From Triticum aestivum (taxonomy: Eukaryota > Streptophyta > Magnoliopsida > Poales > Poaceae): a stretch of 64,000 bases of DNA. Shown one piece after another: positions 1-10,340 of the stretch (its first letter is position 1; the number at the start of each line of letters is the position of its first letter). A program made the translations under genes and the position numbers. The notes under the pieces were generated by a model. The model searched no databases. It saw only the letters and a list, made by a program, of their open reading frames with translations, and was not told where the DNA came from. The DNA lies in the NCBI RefSeq assembly GCF_018294505.1, contig NC_057801.1:205084562-205148561 (forward strand), in the 5' to 3' direction.

Positions 1-100
1 TATCCATAAAGTCATCAAATTCATCTAAGCATGGGCTATGAAATTTAGTAGAGGGGATTTCAACTTTATCATATCTATAGAGAGAATTTACCTTTACTAC

Positions 101-1321
101 CTATGTCGCGTTATCAAGACAATGTGGTTCTTCAACAGGCGGTATATTAAGACCATGTATTTCTTCAATAGGTGGTAAATTCTTAACATCTTCAGCTTTA
201 ATACCTTTTACTTTCTTTGATTTCTTTGCCTCTTGCATATCTTCAGGACTGAGAAATAAAACACCTCTCTTCTTCGGAGTGGGTTTAGGAATAGGCTCAG
301 GAGTTGGCTCAATTGGTTCAGGAATTGCCTCAGGAATTGGCTCAGGAAAAGTCCAATTATTTTCATTAGTCAACATATTATTCAATAGTAATTCAGCTTC
401 GTCGACTGTTCTTTCCCTGAAAACACAACCAACACAACTATCCAAGTAATCCTTGGAAGCATCGGTTAGTCCATTATAAAAGATATCAAGTATTTCATTT
501 TTCTTGATAGGATGATCAAGCAAAGCGTTAAGTAATCGGAGAAGCCTCCCCCAAGCTTGTGGGAGACTCTCTTCTTCGATTTGCACAAAATTATATATTT
601 CCCGCAAGGCAGCTTGTTTCCTATGAGCAGGGAAATATTTAGCAGAGAAGTAATAAATCATATCCTGGGGACTACGCACACAACCACGAGCAAGAGAATT
701 ATACCAAGTCTTAGCATCACCCTTTAATGAGAATGGAAATATCTTAAGGATATAGTAATAGCGAGATTTATCATCATGGGTAAACAGGGTAGCTATATCA
801 TTCAACTTGGTAAGATGTGCCACAACAGTTTCAGATTCAAGGCCATAAAAAGGATAAGATTCAACTAAAGTAATTATTTCAGGATCAACAGAGAATTCAT
901 AATCCTTATCAGTAACACAGATAGGTGAAGTAGCAAAAGTAGGGTCAGGTTTCATTCTAGCATTAAGAGACTGCTGCTTCCATTTAGCTAGTAGTTTCTT
1001 TAGATCATATCTATCATTGCAAGCAAAGATAGCTCTAGCAGCTTCTTCATTCATAACATAACCCTCAGGAACAACAGGTAATTCATAATCATTGGGAGAA
1101 CTTTCATCATCACTATCATCAATAATAGCATCTTCAATAATCCCATTCTCTCTAGCCCTAGCAAGTTGTTCATCAAGAAATTCACCTAATGGCAAAGTAG
1201 TATCATGCAAAGAAGTAGTTTCATCATAAGTATCATGCATAGCAGAAGTGGGATCATCAATAACATGCGACATATTAGAATTCATAGCAGTAGCTGGTTT
1301 AGGTGTCGCAAGCTTACTCAA
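101..1321 (-). CDS. Retrotransposon gag protein (Athila-like)
   Basis: This 406-residue open frame encodes a nucleocapsid-precursor (gag) protein that would package element RNA in cytoplasmic virus-like particles. The retrotransposon gag domain lies at about residues 170-320, with the typical FPFSLKGDAKTWYNSL start, the YFPAHRK block and the IFYNGL..SKDYLDSC block. The N-terminal 130 residues are acidic. The C-terminal 75 residues hold a proline-rich PEPIPE/PEPTP repeat and a basic KKSKKVK stretch. No CCHC knuckle, protease or RT is seen in the 100 bases left in the window. The frame has no stop, unusual among the older elements here. The start is the first ATG downstream of the primer site, about 150 bases into the internal region. 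Confidence 0.85.
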   Translation of the reverse strand: MSKLATPKPATAMNSNMSHVIDDPTSAMHDTYDETTSLHDTTLPLGEFLDEQLARARENGIIEDAIIDDSDDESSPNDYELPVVPEGYVMNEEAARAIFACNDRYDLKKLLAKWKQQSLNARMKPDPTFATSPICVTDKDYEFSVDPEIITLVESYPFYGLESETVVAHLTKLNDIATLFTHDDKSRYYYILKIFPFSLKGDAKTWYNSLARGCVRSPQDMIYYFSAKYFPAHRKQAALREIYNFVQIEEESLPQAWGRLLRLLNALLDHPIKKNEILDIFYNGLTDASKDYLDSCVGCVFRERTVDEAELLLNNMLTNENNWTFPEPIPEAIPEPIEPTPEPIPKPTPKKRGVLFLSPEDMQEAKKSKKVKGIKAEDVKNLPPIEEIHGLNIPPVEEPHCLDNAT

Positions 1322-1468
1322 AACAGAAGAGAATCTAGTGTAGAGCTAGATGGCAGTCCCTTACCTCCCCTCGAAGTTGAGGGATACATTTTAGTTTTGT
1401 TGTCTTTCAAGTTCTTCATAGTGACCATCAAATATAAATCCCAAGTGACTCAAAGAATAGAGCTATGC

Positions 1469-1486
1469 TCCCCGGCAACGGCGCCA
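1469..1486 (-). other. Primer-binding site, tRNA-Asp type
   Basis: The sense strand reads TGGCGCCGTTGCCGGGGA, the classic plant tRNA-Asp primer site used by Athila-type elements. It begins 11 bases inside the internal region, beyond the LTR end at 1498. Confidence 0.8.
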
Positions 1487-1497
1487 GAAATTAGTCT

Positions 1498-2901
1498 TGA
1501 TAACCCACAAGTGTAGGGGATCGCAACAGCTTTCGAGGGTAAAGTATTCAACCCAAATTTATTGATTCGACACAAGGGGAGCCAAAGAATATTCTTGAGT
1601 ATTAGCAGTTGAGTTGTCAATTCAACCACACCTGGATAACTTAGTATCTGCAGCAAAGTATTTAGTAGCAAAGTGGTATGATAATAAAGGTAACGGTAGT
1701 AAAAGTAATGTTTTTGGGTTTTGTAATGATTCTAACAATAGCAACGGAAAAGTAAATAAGCGAAGAACAATATGTGAAAAGCTCGTAGGCAATGGATCAG
1801 TGATGGATAATTATGTCAGATGTGATTCCTCATGTAATAGCTATAAAACAGGGTGACACAGAACTAGCTCCAGTTCATCAATGTAATGTAGGCATGTATT
1901 CCGTAAATAGTCATACGTGCTTATGGAAAAGAACTTGCATGACATCTTTTGTCCTACCCTCCCGTGGTAGTGGGTTCCTAGCGGAAACTAAGGGATATTA
2001 AGGCCTCCTTTTAATAGAGAACCGGAACAAAGCATTAACACATAGTGAAGACATGAACTCCTCAAACTACGGTCATCACTGATAAGTATCCCAATTATTG
2101 TCACTTCGGGGTTGTCGGATCATAACACATAATAGGTGACTATAGACTTGCAAGATAAGATCAAGAACACACATATATTCATGAAAACATAAAAGGTTCA
2201 GATCTAAAATCATGGCACTCAGGCCCTAGTGACAAGCATTAAGCATAGCAAAGTCATAGCAACATCAGTCTCAGAACATAGTGGATACTAGGGATCAAAC
2301 CCTAACAAAACTAACTTGATTACATGGTAAATCTCATCCAACCCATCACCGTCCAGCAAGCCTACGATGGAATTACTCACGCACGGCGGTGAGCATCATG
2401 AAATTGGTGATGGATGATGGTTGATGATGACGACAGCGACGAATCCCCCTCTCCGGAGCCCCGAACGGACTCCAGATCAGCCCTCCCGAGAGCGATTAGG
2501 GATTGGCGGCGGCTCCGTATCGTAAAACGCGATGAAACTTTCTCTCTGATTTTTTTCTCCGTGAAACGGAATATATAGAGTTGGAGTTGAGGTCGGAGGA
2601 GCTCCAGGGGGCCCAGGAGACAGGGGGCGCGCCCAGGGGGAGAGGGCGTGCCCCCACCCTCCTGGACAGGCTGTGGGCCCCCTGGCCTTGATTCCTTCGC
2701 CAGTATTTTTATATTTTCCAAAAAGTGCCTCCGTGGATTTCCAGGACATTCCGAGAACTTTTGTTTTCTACACATAAAACAACATCATGGTAATTGTGCT
2801 GAAAACAGCGTCAGTCCGGGTTAGTTTCATTCAAATCATGCAAGTTAGAGTCCAAAACAAGGGCAAAAGTGTTTGGAAAAGTAGATACGTTGGAGACGTA
2901 T
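1498..2901 (-). repeat. 5' LTR of the Athila-like element
   Basis: The 1404-bp LTR is bounded by TG (sense start at 2901) and CA (sense end at 1498). A TATA-like CTATATATTCC lies on the minus strand near 2569-2579, about 330 bases into the LTR and a plausible promoter. A GC-rich tract around 2580-2690 lies just upstream of that TATA. Only one LTR is inside the window. Confidence 0.8.
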
Positions 2902-4345
2902 CACCCATCCCACTCCGACTGGGTAAAGAGATGATCATTGCCGTGCAAAGAATCTTCAGGTAAGCCGTCATCGTCCTTGCTCTTGTCATCATTACTGGAA
3001 GCAGGAGGCGGGGGGGAGGCGGAGGCGACGCCGGGCCCGAGTCACCCTCCACCTGGACTCTGAGCCGGAAGCCTCCAGCCGAGTGGAAGACATCGATAGC
3101 GCCACGGATACACAGAGGATCAACACACCACACCCGCAGATGGACCGGCCCGAGGATAGCCAGCGATTCTTGATCAACCTCAATAGGCTTGCCGATAAGC
3201 ACCCTGAAAGCCATCAGAAAAGTTGTGGAACGCAGAGCAGGAGGGACATCATCAACAAGGACCCATACATCAGACAGGGAGGAGATAGCTTTAGAGTCAT
3301 TGGACGCAGCCTTGACCGACACTAACAGTTGGTTAAGAGGGAGAGTAAAGCTAGTACAGGAGGAAATCATCCGGAGGATCTCCTTGGATGGGAAGGTCAT
3401 AGCAAAATCAAAATCTGAAAGCTGCCGGATCTGCCAGTCCCCCCCCCTCAACCCACAACCAAAGCTCATCAAGAAGGATCTGAGGGGTAATGCGTTTGAA
3501 CTGGACAGAGATAATGCCGAAGTTGGAGAGCGTAGGAATAGGAGCAACAGCAGGCACCTCCCGATCTAGGGCAAAGAAGGCGCACCCTGGTAGGCCAAGA
3601 CCATAATGAACAAAGGAAAGGGGCTTGGATCTGTTCTGAGAATCCAAAGTTAGGTGCCCAACTTCTCTGCTGATAAGGCAGAAGGGGGGTTTTGGCAACG
3701 AGACTGGAAGTGACCAGGGCGGTGACACGCGAAGCAGGTGAGAGTCGGGTTGGCGACCTGGGACTGAGGAGGAGCACGCCCAGAGCCAAGAGGGGGATGG
3801 GGAAGAATGCCATCACCAGCCGCGCCGAGCCCAGATCTGGCACCCCGCCCAGCAGCGGCCCCCATGGGACGATGAACCGGCGCCCCCGACGCACCCCGAG
3901 GGACAAAGCGCGACGGACCTCCACCAGCAGCCGCGGAGCACGCAGCAGACCACCACCTAGGGGGGACAACACCACGCAGAGGGGGCGGCGGAGCCGGGCC
4001 AGAAGAGCCAGCGCGGCTACCCATAGCCGCCACCTCCCAAGGATCCACCGGAGCCGAAGCAGATCCAGGCTGCACTGAGGGATCCGCCTGCCCGGACCCA
4101 GAGGCGGGCGAGGGAGAGCCGGCCGCCGCCACCGCCGACCCCGCCATCGGAGCGTGCGACGCTTGGAGCTTGGAGCGCAGCGCGGCCTCAAACTCGAGAT
4201 CTGCCGCCGCCTCGCCCGAGCCATCACACCCCCGCTTCTGGCCGGAGACGGCCTCGTTGGAGGACCCGCGCGAGCGATCCATCAGGACCACCACCGCAAA
4301 CGAACGGGAGAGGGGAGGAGGAGGAGCAGATCTGGGGAAGAATCA
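2902..4345 (-). mobile_element. LINE (non-LTR) remnant carrying ORF1
   Basis: This is a fragment of an L1-type element read on the minus strand. Its right edge abuts copia LTR sequence at about 4346; its left edge is the gypsy LTR inserted at 2902. Only ORF1 and a short 5' leader remain; no endonuclease or RT is present. The sequence is strongly GC-biased toward its 5' end, unlike the AT-rich LTR beside it. Confidence 0.6.
2907..4294 (-). pseudogene. LINE ORF1-like CCHC protein, frameshifted
   Basis: The frame starts at 4294 (MVVLMDRSRG) with an Ala/Pro/Gly-rich N-terminal region of about 175 residues. A CCHC zinc knuckle CFACHRPGHFQSRC follows at about 3700-3741. Homologous sequence then continues in two other frames (about 3728-3410, then 3547-2907). 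It carries the block LSFVHYGLGLPGCAFFALDR and the block SFTLPLNQLLVSVKAA..VWVLVDDVPP, which I recognise as the DUF4283-like RNA-binding region of grass LINE ORF1 proteins. At least two frameshifts make it non-functional. It could alternatively be a retroposed zinc-knuckle host gene, but DUF4283 plus CCHC favours a LINE. Confidence 0.6.
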
Positions 4346-4684
4346 AAGGAATATGTATATGACATGAAGAAAGCAGTAGCAATAAAACTGCACGATCATA
4401 ATGCGAAGCTAACGGATGGGTCTTTGTCCATCACATCATTCTCCTAATGATGTGATCCCGTTATCAAATGACAACTCATGTCCATGGTTAGGAAACCTTA
4501 ACCATCTTTGATCAACAAGCTAGTCAAGTAGAGGCTCACTAGGGACACGATGTTTGATTATATATTCACACATATATTTAGGTTTCCGATCAACACAATT
4601 CTAGCATGAATAATAAACCTTTATCATGAATAAGGAAATATAAAATAACAACTTTATTATTGCCTCTAGGGCATATTTCCATCA
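4346..4684 (-). repeat. Partial 3' LTR of the old copia element
   Basis: The sense strand starts at 4684 with TGATGGAAATATGCCCTAGA, the hallmark start of BARE/WIS/Angela LTRs. It can be followed to about 4346, where similarity to the Angela LTR stops and the LINE begins. The purine-rich AAGTGGGAGAC just before it (4685-4696) is the polypurine tract. Confidence 0.75.
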
Positions 4685-4696
4685 GTCTCCCACTTG

Positions 4697-4951
4697 CACT
4701 AGAGTCAATAACCTAGTTCACATCGCCATGTGACTAACACCAATAGTTCACATCGCCATGTGATTAACACCCAAAGGGTTTACTAGAGTCAATAATCTAG
4801 TTCACATCGCCATGTGATTAACACGCAAAGAGTACTTAAGGTGTGATAAGGTTTTGCTTGTGAGAGAGGTTTAGTCTACAGGTCTGCCATATTCAGATCC
4901 ATATGTATTTTTGCAAATTTCTATGTCTACAATGCTCTGCATGGAGCTACT
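4697..4951 (-). repeat. 3' end of copia internal region with a short direct repeat
   Basis: The phrase TAGTTCACATCGCCATGTGA occurs three times between 4710 and 4825, so a 45-85 base segment next to the polypurine tract has been duplicated. No coding potential remains. The Angela-like copy at 19830-19975 has a single, different version. Confidence 0.5.
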
Positions 4952-5684
4952 CTAGCTAATTGCTCCCACATTCAATATGCATCTAGATTGAGACTTAGAG
5001 TCATTCGGATAAGTGTCAAAGCTTGCATTGATGTAACTCTTTATGACAAACTCTTTGTCACTTCCATAATCAAGAAACATTTCCTTAGTCCTTTTCAGGT
5101 ACTTCAGGATGTTCTTGACCGTTGTCCAGTGATCCACTCCTAGATTACTTTGGTACCTCCCTGCTAGACTTATAGCAAGGCACACATCAGGTCTGGTACA
5201 CAGCATTGCATACATGATAGAACCTATGGCTGAGGCATAGGGAATGACTTTCATTTTCTCTCTATCTTCTGCAGTGGTCGGGCATTGAGTCTAACTCAAC
5301 TTCACACCTTGTAACACAGGCAAGAACCCTTTCTTTGACTGATCCATTTTGAACTTCTTCAAAACTTTATCAAGCTATGTGCTTTGTGAAAGTCCAATTA
5401 AGCGTCTTGATATATCCCTATAGATCTTGATGGCCAATATATAAGCAGCTTCACCAAGGTCTTTCATTGAAAAACTCTTATTCAAGTGTCTTTTTATGCT
5501 ATCTAGAAATTCTATATCATTTCCAATCAACAATATGTCATCCACATATAATATTAGAAATGCTACAGAGCTCCCACTCACTTTCTTGTAAATACAGCCT
5601 TCTCCAACAGGCTGTATAAAACCATATGCTTTGATCACCTCATCAAAGCGTATATTCGAACTCCGAGATGCTTGCACTAGTCCA
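4952..5684 (-). pseudogene. Copia RT (C-terminal half) and RNase H fragment
   Basis: The translated fragments carry the reverse-transcriptase block SVAFLILYVDDILLIGND (about 5520-5575, with the YVDD catalytic pair). They also carry the following SMKDLGEAAYILAIKIYRD block and the start of the RNase H region (YASAIGSIMYAM). Stops and frameshifts separate them. The N-terminal half of RT is missing because of a deletion whose junction lies near 5684. Confidence 0.8.
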
Positions 5685-6267
5685 TAAATGGTAAATCGGT
5701 AAGAGACATCATAGATCGCACCATATCTAATAAAGAACGATTACAACATTCGGACACACCATTATGCTGTGGTGTTGCAGGTGGCGTGAGTTGTGAAACT
5801 ATTCCACATTGTTTTAAATGAAGGTCAAACTCGTAACTCAAATATTTACCTCCGTGATGAGATCGTAGAAACTTTATTTTCTTGTTACGATGATTCTCCA
5901 CTTCACTCTGAAATTCCTTGAACTTTTCAAATGTTTCAGACTTGTGTTCCATTAAGAAGATATACCCATATCTGCTAAAATCATGTGTGAAGGTCAGAAA
6001 ATAAAGATACCCGGCGCATGCCTCAACACTCATAAGATCGCATACATTGGTATGTATTATTTCCAATAAGTCATTGGCTCGCTCAATTGTTCCGGAGAAC
6101 GGAGTTTTAGTCATCTTTCCCATGAGGCATGGTTCGCAAGTATCAAATGATTCATAATCAAGTGATTCCAAAAATCCATCCGTATGGAGTTTCTTCATGC
6201 GCTTTACAGCAATATGACCTAAACAGCAGTGCCACAAGTATGTTGCACTATCATTACAACTTTGCAT
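5684..6267 (-). pseudogene. Copia integrase, truncated at its C-terminus
   Basis: The fragment holds the HHCC zinc-binding region (LWHCCLGHIAVKRMKKLH..CEPCLMGK) and most of the DDE core. The second acidic position is degraded (FLRSHHGGKYLS where the Angela copy has FLRSDRGGEYLS). The third region reads PQHNGVSECCNR. After LTDLP the sequence jumps directly to RT sequence. An Asn stands where copia integrases have the first catalytic Asp (HTNVC). Confidence 0.8.
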
Positions 6268-6911
6268 CTTTTGGCATCAATATTATGAATATGTGTATCA
6301 CTACAATCTAGATTCAATAAACCATTTATATTGAGTGTATGACCATAGAAGGTTTTATTCATGTAAACAGAATAATAATTATTTTTTGACTTAAATGAAT
6401 AACCGTATTGCAATAAACATGAACCAATCATATTCATGCTCAACGCAAACACCAAATAACATTTATTTTAGGTTCAACACTAATCCCGAAGGTAAAGGGA
6501 GTGTGCGATGGTGATTTTATCAACCTTAGAATCACTTCCAACACACATCGTCACCTCGCCCTTAACTAGTATCTGTTCATTCTGCAACTCCTATTTCGAG
6601 TTACAAATCTTAGCAACTAAACCAGTATCAAATACCCAGGCGCTACTATGAGCATTAGTAAGGTACACATCTATAACATGTATATCACATATACCTTTGT
6701 TCACTTTGCCACCCTTTTTATCCACCAAATACTTGGGGCAGTTATGCTTCCAGTGACCAGTCCCTTTGCAGTAGAAGCACTCTGTTTCAGGCTTAGGTCC
6801 AAATTTGGGCTTCTTCTTGGGAGTGGCAACTTGCTTGCCATTCTTCTTGAAGTTCCCTTTCTTTCCCTTGCCCTTTTTCTTGAAACTAGTGGTCTTGTTA
6901 ACCATCAACAC
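6219..6911 (-). pseudogene. Copia gag C-terminus and protease remnants
   Basis: The piece at 6591-6911 contains a CCHC knuckle CFYCKGTGHWKHNC and the protease active-site region WVFDTGLVAKICN, which keeps the DTG triad. The piece at 6219-6455 matches the region between protease and integrase. Frameshifts between about 6455 and 6591 break the polyprotein. Confidence 0.75.
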
Positions 6912-7034
6912 TTGATGCTATTTCTTGATTTCTACCTTCACTGATTTCAGCATCGCGAAGAGCTTGGGAATCATTTTCATCATCCCTTGCATATTGTAGT
7001 TCATCACAAAGTTCTAGTAACTTGGTGACAATGA

Positions 7035-7510
7035 CTAGAGAACTCTGTCAATCACTATCTTATCTGGAAGATTAACTCCCACTTGATTCAAGCGATTGTA
7101 GTACCCAGACATTCTGACCACATGCTCACTAGCTGAGATATTCTCCTCCATCTTGTAGGCAAAGTACTTGTCAGAGGTCTCATACCTCTTAACACGGGCA
7201 TGAGTCTGAAATATCATTTTCAGCTCTTGGGACATCTCATATGCTCCATGTCGTTCAAAACATTTTTGAAGTCCCAATTCTAAGCCGTAAATCATGGCGC
7301 ACTAAACTATCAAGTAGTCATCATACCGAGCTTCTCAAACGTTCATAACGTCTACATCTGCTCCTGCCATAGGTCTATCACCTAGCGGTGCATCAAGGAC
7401 ATAATTCTTCTGTGCAGTAATGAGGATAATCATCAGATCACGGACCCGGCCCACATCATTGCTACTATCATTTTTCAACTTAGTTTTTCTCTAGGAACAT
7501 ATCAAAAAAC
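7035..7510 (-). pseudogene. Copia gag N-terminal fragment
   Basis: The open piece at 7035-7295 corresponds to the middle of copia gag (LGLQKCFERHGAYEMSQELK..). Degraded sequence to 7510 corresponds to the gag start in the Angela copy (the NYVLDAPLG-like block). Frame changes and the loss of the start codon leave it non-coding. Confidence 0.7.
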
Positions 7511-8757
7511 ATAGGGGAGCTACAACGCGAGCTATTGATCTACAACATATTTTGCAAATACTATCAGGACTAAGTTCATGATAAATTAAGTTCAATTAAT
7601 CAAATTACTTAAGAACTCCCACTTAGATAGACATCCCTCAAGTCATCTAAATGATACATGATCCAAATCAACTAAACCATGTCCGATCATCACGTGAGAT
7701 GGAGTAGTCTTCAACGGTGAACATCTCTATGTTGATCATATCTACTATATGATTCACGTTCGACCATTCGGTCTCCAGTGTTCCGAGACCATGTATGTAC
7801 ATGCTAGACTCGTCAAGTTTAACCCGAGTATTCCGCATGTGCAAAACTATCTTGCACCCATTGTATGTGAACGTAGAGCTTATCACACACGATCATCACA
7901 TGGTGTCTCAGAACGACGAACTTTCGCAATGGTGCATACTCAGGGAGAACACGTATACCTTGAAATTTTAGTAAGGGATCATCTTATAATGCTACCGTCG
8001 TACTAAGCAAAATAAGATGCATAAAAGATAAGCATCACATGCAATCAAAATATGTGACATGATATGGCCATCATCATCCTGTGCCTTTGATCTCCATCTA
8101 CAAAGCACCGTCATGATCTCCATCATCACCGGCTTGACACCTTGATCTCCATCATAGCGTCGTGGTCGTCTCGCCAACTATTGCTTCTACAACTATCACT
8201 AACGCATATTGATAAAGTAAGGCAATTACATGGCGTTTGCATTTCATATAATAAAGCGACAACCATAAGGCTCATGCCAGTTGCCGATAACTTTTACAAA
8301 ACATGATCATCTCATACAATAACGTATATCACATCATGTCTTGACCATATCACATCACAACATGCCCTGCAAAAACAACTTAGACATCCTCTACTTTCTT
8401 GTTGCAAGTTTTACGTGGTTGCTACAGGCTTCTAGCAAGAACCGTTCTTACCTACGCACCAAAACCACAACGGTGATTTATCAAGTTTGTTGTTTTAACC
8501 CTCAACAAGGACCGTTCGCAGTCAAAGTTGATTCAACTAAAGTTGGAGAAACAGACACCCGCCAGCCACCTTTATGCAAAAACTAGTTGCATGACTATCC
8601 GTGGAACCGGTCTATGAACGTGGTCATGTAAGGTTGGTCTCGGTCGCTTCATCCAACAATACTGCCAAATCAAAATAAGACATTGGTGGCAAGCACTATG
8701 ACGATCACTGCCCACAACTCTTTGTGTTCTACTCATGCATATCATCTATGCATAGAC
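7511..8757 (-). other. Untranslated leader of the old copia element
   Basis: Between the gag remnant and the primer site the sequence aligns by eye with the Angela leader (23840-25115). Shared phrases include the CATCACGTGAGA and CTACCGTCGT blocks. I see no coding capacity. Confidence 0.6.
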
Positions 8758-8772
8758 CTGGCTCGGATGCCA
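8758..8772 (-). other. Primer-binding site of the old copia element
   Basis: The sense strand reads TGGCATCCGAGCCAG directly after the LTR end. It is a decayed match to the plant initiator-Met primer site TGGTATCAGAGC. Confidence 0.65.
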
Positions 8773-8773
8773 C

Positions 8774-8919
8774 TGTTGGGAAATGTAGCATGCAATTTCA
8801 AAAAAATCTACTCTTACGCAAGATCTATCTAGCAGATGCATAGCAACGAGAGGGGGAGATTGTGTCCATGTACCCTCGTAGACCAAAAGCAGAAGCATTT
8901 CACAACACGGTTGATGTAG
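8774..8919 (-). repeat. Partial 5' LTR of the old copia element
   Basis: The LTR boundary is TGTTGGGAAATG at 8774. Recognisable copia LTR sequence continues to GGTTGATGTAGT and then changes abruptly to subterminal CACTA-like sequence at about 8920. The other part of this LTR was not found in the window. Confidence 0.65.
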
Positions 8920-9328
8920 TGTTTGTCATAGTAGGTCGTGTTTTTTGTCATGCTTGTACATCCATGACGATTTTATGACAGAATCAAGATAGTCATACCT
9001 GTGTTGTCGTAGAAGTGTTCCATGACATTACCAAAATTATCATCACGGAAGTGTCCACTTCCATGACGATAAATCGCGCGTCACAGAAGTGCTTTCGTCA
9101 AGGGTGACCGACACGTGGCATCCACCGTAACGGAACACCGTTAAGCTATCGGGTCGGGTTTTGGATCCAATAACCCGTTAACAGCCCCGACCAATGGGGA
9201 TTTTCCACGTGTAAAATCATCATTGGCTGGAGTAGACACGTGTCAGCTCCACGTTGGCACAGGTGTCACTCATCCAATGGGCGAGACGCGCCTATGATAT
9301 GTTGACACGTGGACCGGCCCATCAAGTT

Positions 9329-9655
9329 TAAATGGGCTGGCCCAACTAAAGGCCCACAAGATTTTGCGGACCATAATGGGCCGGCCCAGCTAAAGGCCCA
9401 CGAGATTTTGCGGACCATAATAGGCCGGCCCAGCTAAAGGCCCACAAGATTTTGTGGGCCATAATGGGCTGGCCCAGGTAAAGGCCAACATGATTTTTGT
9501 GTGCCATAATGGGCCGGCCCAGGTAAAGGCCCACAAGATTCTTGCGGATCATAAAGGGCCAGCCCAGCTAAAGGCCCACGAGATTTTTTCGACATTAATG
9601 GGCCGGCCCAGCTGTAGGCCCACAAGATTTTGAGGACCCTAGTAGGCCGGCCCAT
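9329..9655. repeat. Seven-copy tandem repeat of about 44 bp, GGCCCA-rich
   Basis: Units of 43-45 bases begin with a variant of TGGGCCGGCCCAGCTAAAGG, followed by CCCACAAGATTTTGCGGACC. Starts are near 9331, 9376, 9420, 9463, 9508, 9552 and 9597. Each unit carries a palindromic GGGCCGGCCC and a GGCCCAC core. Copies differ by a few substitutions each. Confidence 0.85.
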
Positions 9656-10340
9656 TAACTGGCTGCCATGGTTTAGGCCAAATGCCGGCCCATATTTGAT
9701 CCGGTCCATTAATGGTCTGCCACGTTCTAGGCCTAATAATGGGCCATATGAGATCTAGCCCGTTAAAAGCCTACCACGTTCTGGGCCAAATTACGGCCCA
9801 GATCAGGTCCGACCCTTTAAGAGGCTTTGGGCTAAATTATGGCCCATATCAGATTCGGCCCGTCAACTGGACGCTATGCTTTTGGGCCCACTTGCTAAAG
9901 GCCCATTTAGTAATTTGGCGTGATATTAGTTTCGGCCTGTTAAGGGCCCGTTTAACATTTCGGCCCTATATTAATTTTGGCCTGTTAAAAGCCAGTCATA
10001 TAGTTGGGCCTAACTACGGCCCGGTTTGCATCCGGCCTGCTCGCAGCCGATATCTGATTGGGCCAAACAAGGACTGAGACAATTTTGGCCTGTTAAAAGC
10101 CCGTGATTTGATTTGCACAATCATGGGCCGGGGTCCATTTCGGGCTGCTGCCGGCCCGTGAGCTGTTCGGCACGTTTCAGGCCCAACCTACTTCTCAGCC
10201 TCCTAAAAGCCCATTGAGTTTTCTTGCGAAAAGAGGGCCGGGGGTTACTCGGTCTATTAAAGGCCCGAATCTACTAGTGGGCCAGTTTACTTTTGGCCTT
10301 TTAACGGACCAAGATGACGGGGCCCATGATGCGGATCATA
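9656..10340. repeat. Degenerate GGCC/GGCCC repeat field
   Basis: Beyond the orderly array, phrases such as GGCCAAATTACGGCCCA, GGCCCGTTAA and GGCCTGTTAAAAGCC recur about every 60-75 bases. This looks like an older, diverged layer of the same subterminal array. No coding sequence is seen, and none in the AT-rich stretch 10340-10640 either. Confidence 0.6.

Larger units (their letters stand above)
1..2901 (-). mobile_element. Athila-like Ty3/gypsy retrotransposon, 5' part
   Basis: This is the 5' LTR, primer-binding site and gag of a gypsy element read on the minus strand; the rest lies beyond the left edge of the window. The LTR runs from 2901 (sense start TGATACGTCTCC) to 1498 and is followed in the sense direction by a tRNA-Asp-type primer site. 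The gag type and this primer site are typical of the Athila lineage. The element is inserted in a LINE remnant on its right. The target duplication cannot be tested because the far end is not in the window. Confidence 0.85.
4346..8919 (-). mobile_element. Old copia element (BARE/Angela relative), internally deleted
   Basis: A degenerate Ty1/copia element read on the minus strand. Its order from right to left is partial 5' LTR, primer site, leader, gag, protease, integrase, RT/RNase H and partial 3' LTR. It is clearly related to the Angela-like element at 18109-26838 along its whole internal region but carries many stops and frameshifts. The 3' LTR is cut by the LINE junction near 4346 and the 5' LTR by the CACTA-like region near 8919. 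Confidence 0.85.

Noticed and set aside
3469..4227. 252-residue Arg/Leu/Pro-rich frame on the minus strand
   Set aside because: It is an out-of-frame reading of the GC-rich LINE ORF1 region; the frame with the zinc knuckle is the coding one.
8690..8705. CACTATGACGATCAC as the left CACTA terminus
   Set aside because: It lies inside the copia leader, upstream of the copia primer site and LTR, so it cannot bound the CACTA-like region.
9346..9709. Repetitive minus-strand frames with GPLAGPAHYGP-like units as proteins
   Set aside because: They are translations of the 44-bp non-coding tandem repeat.
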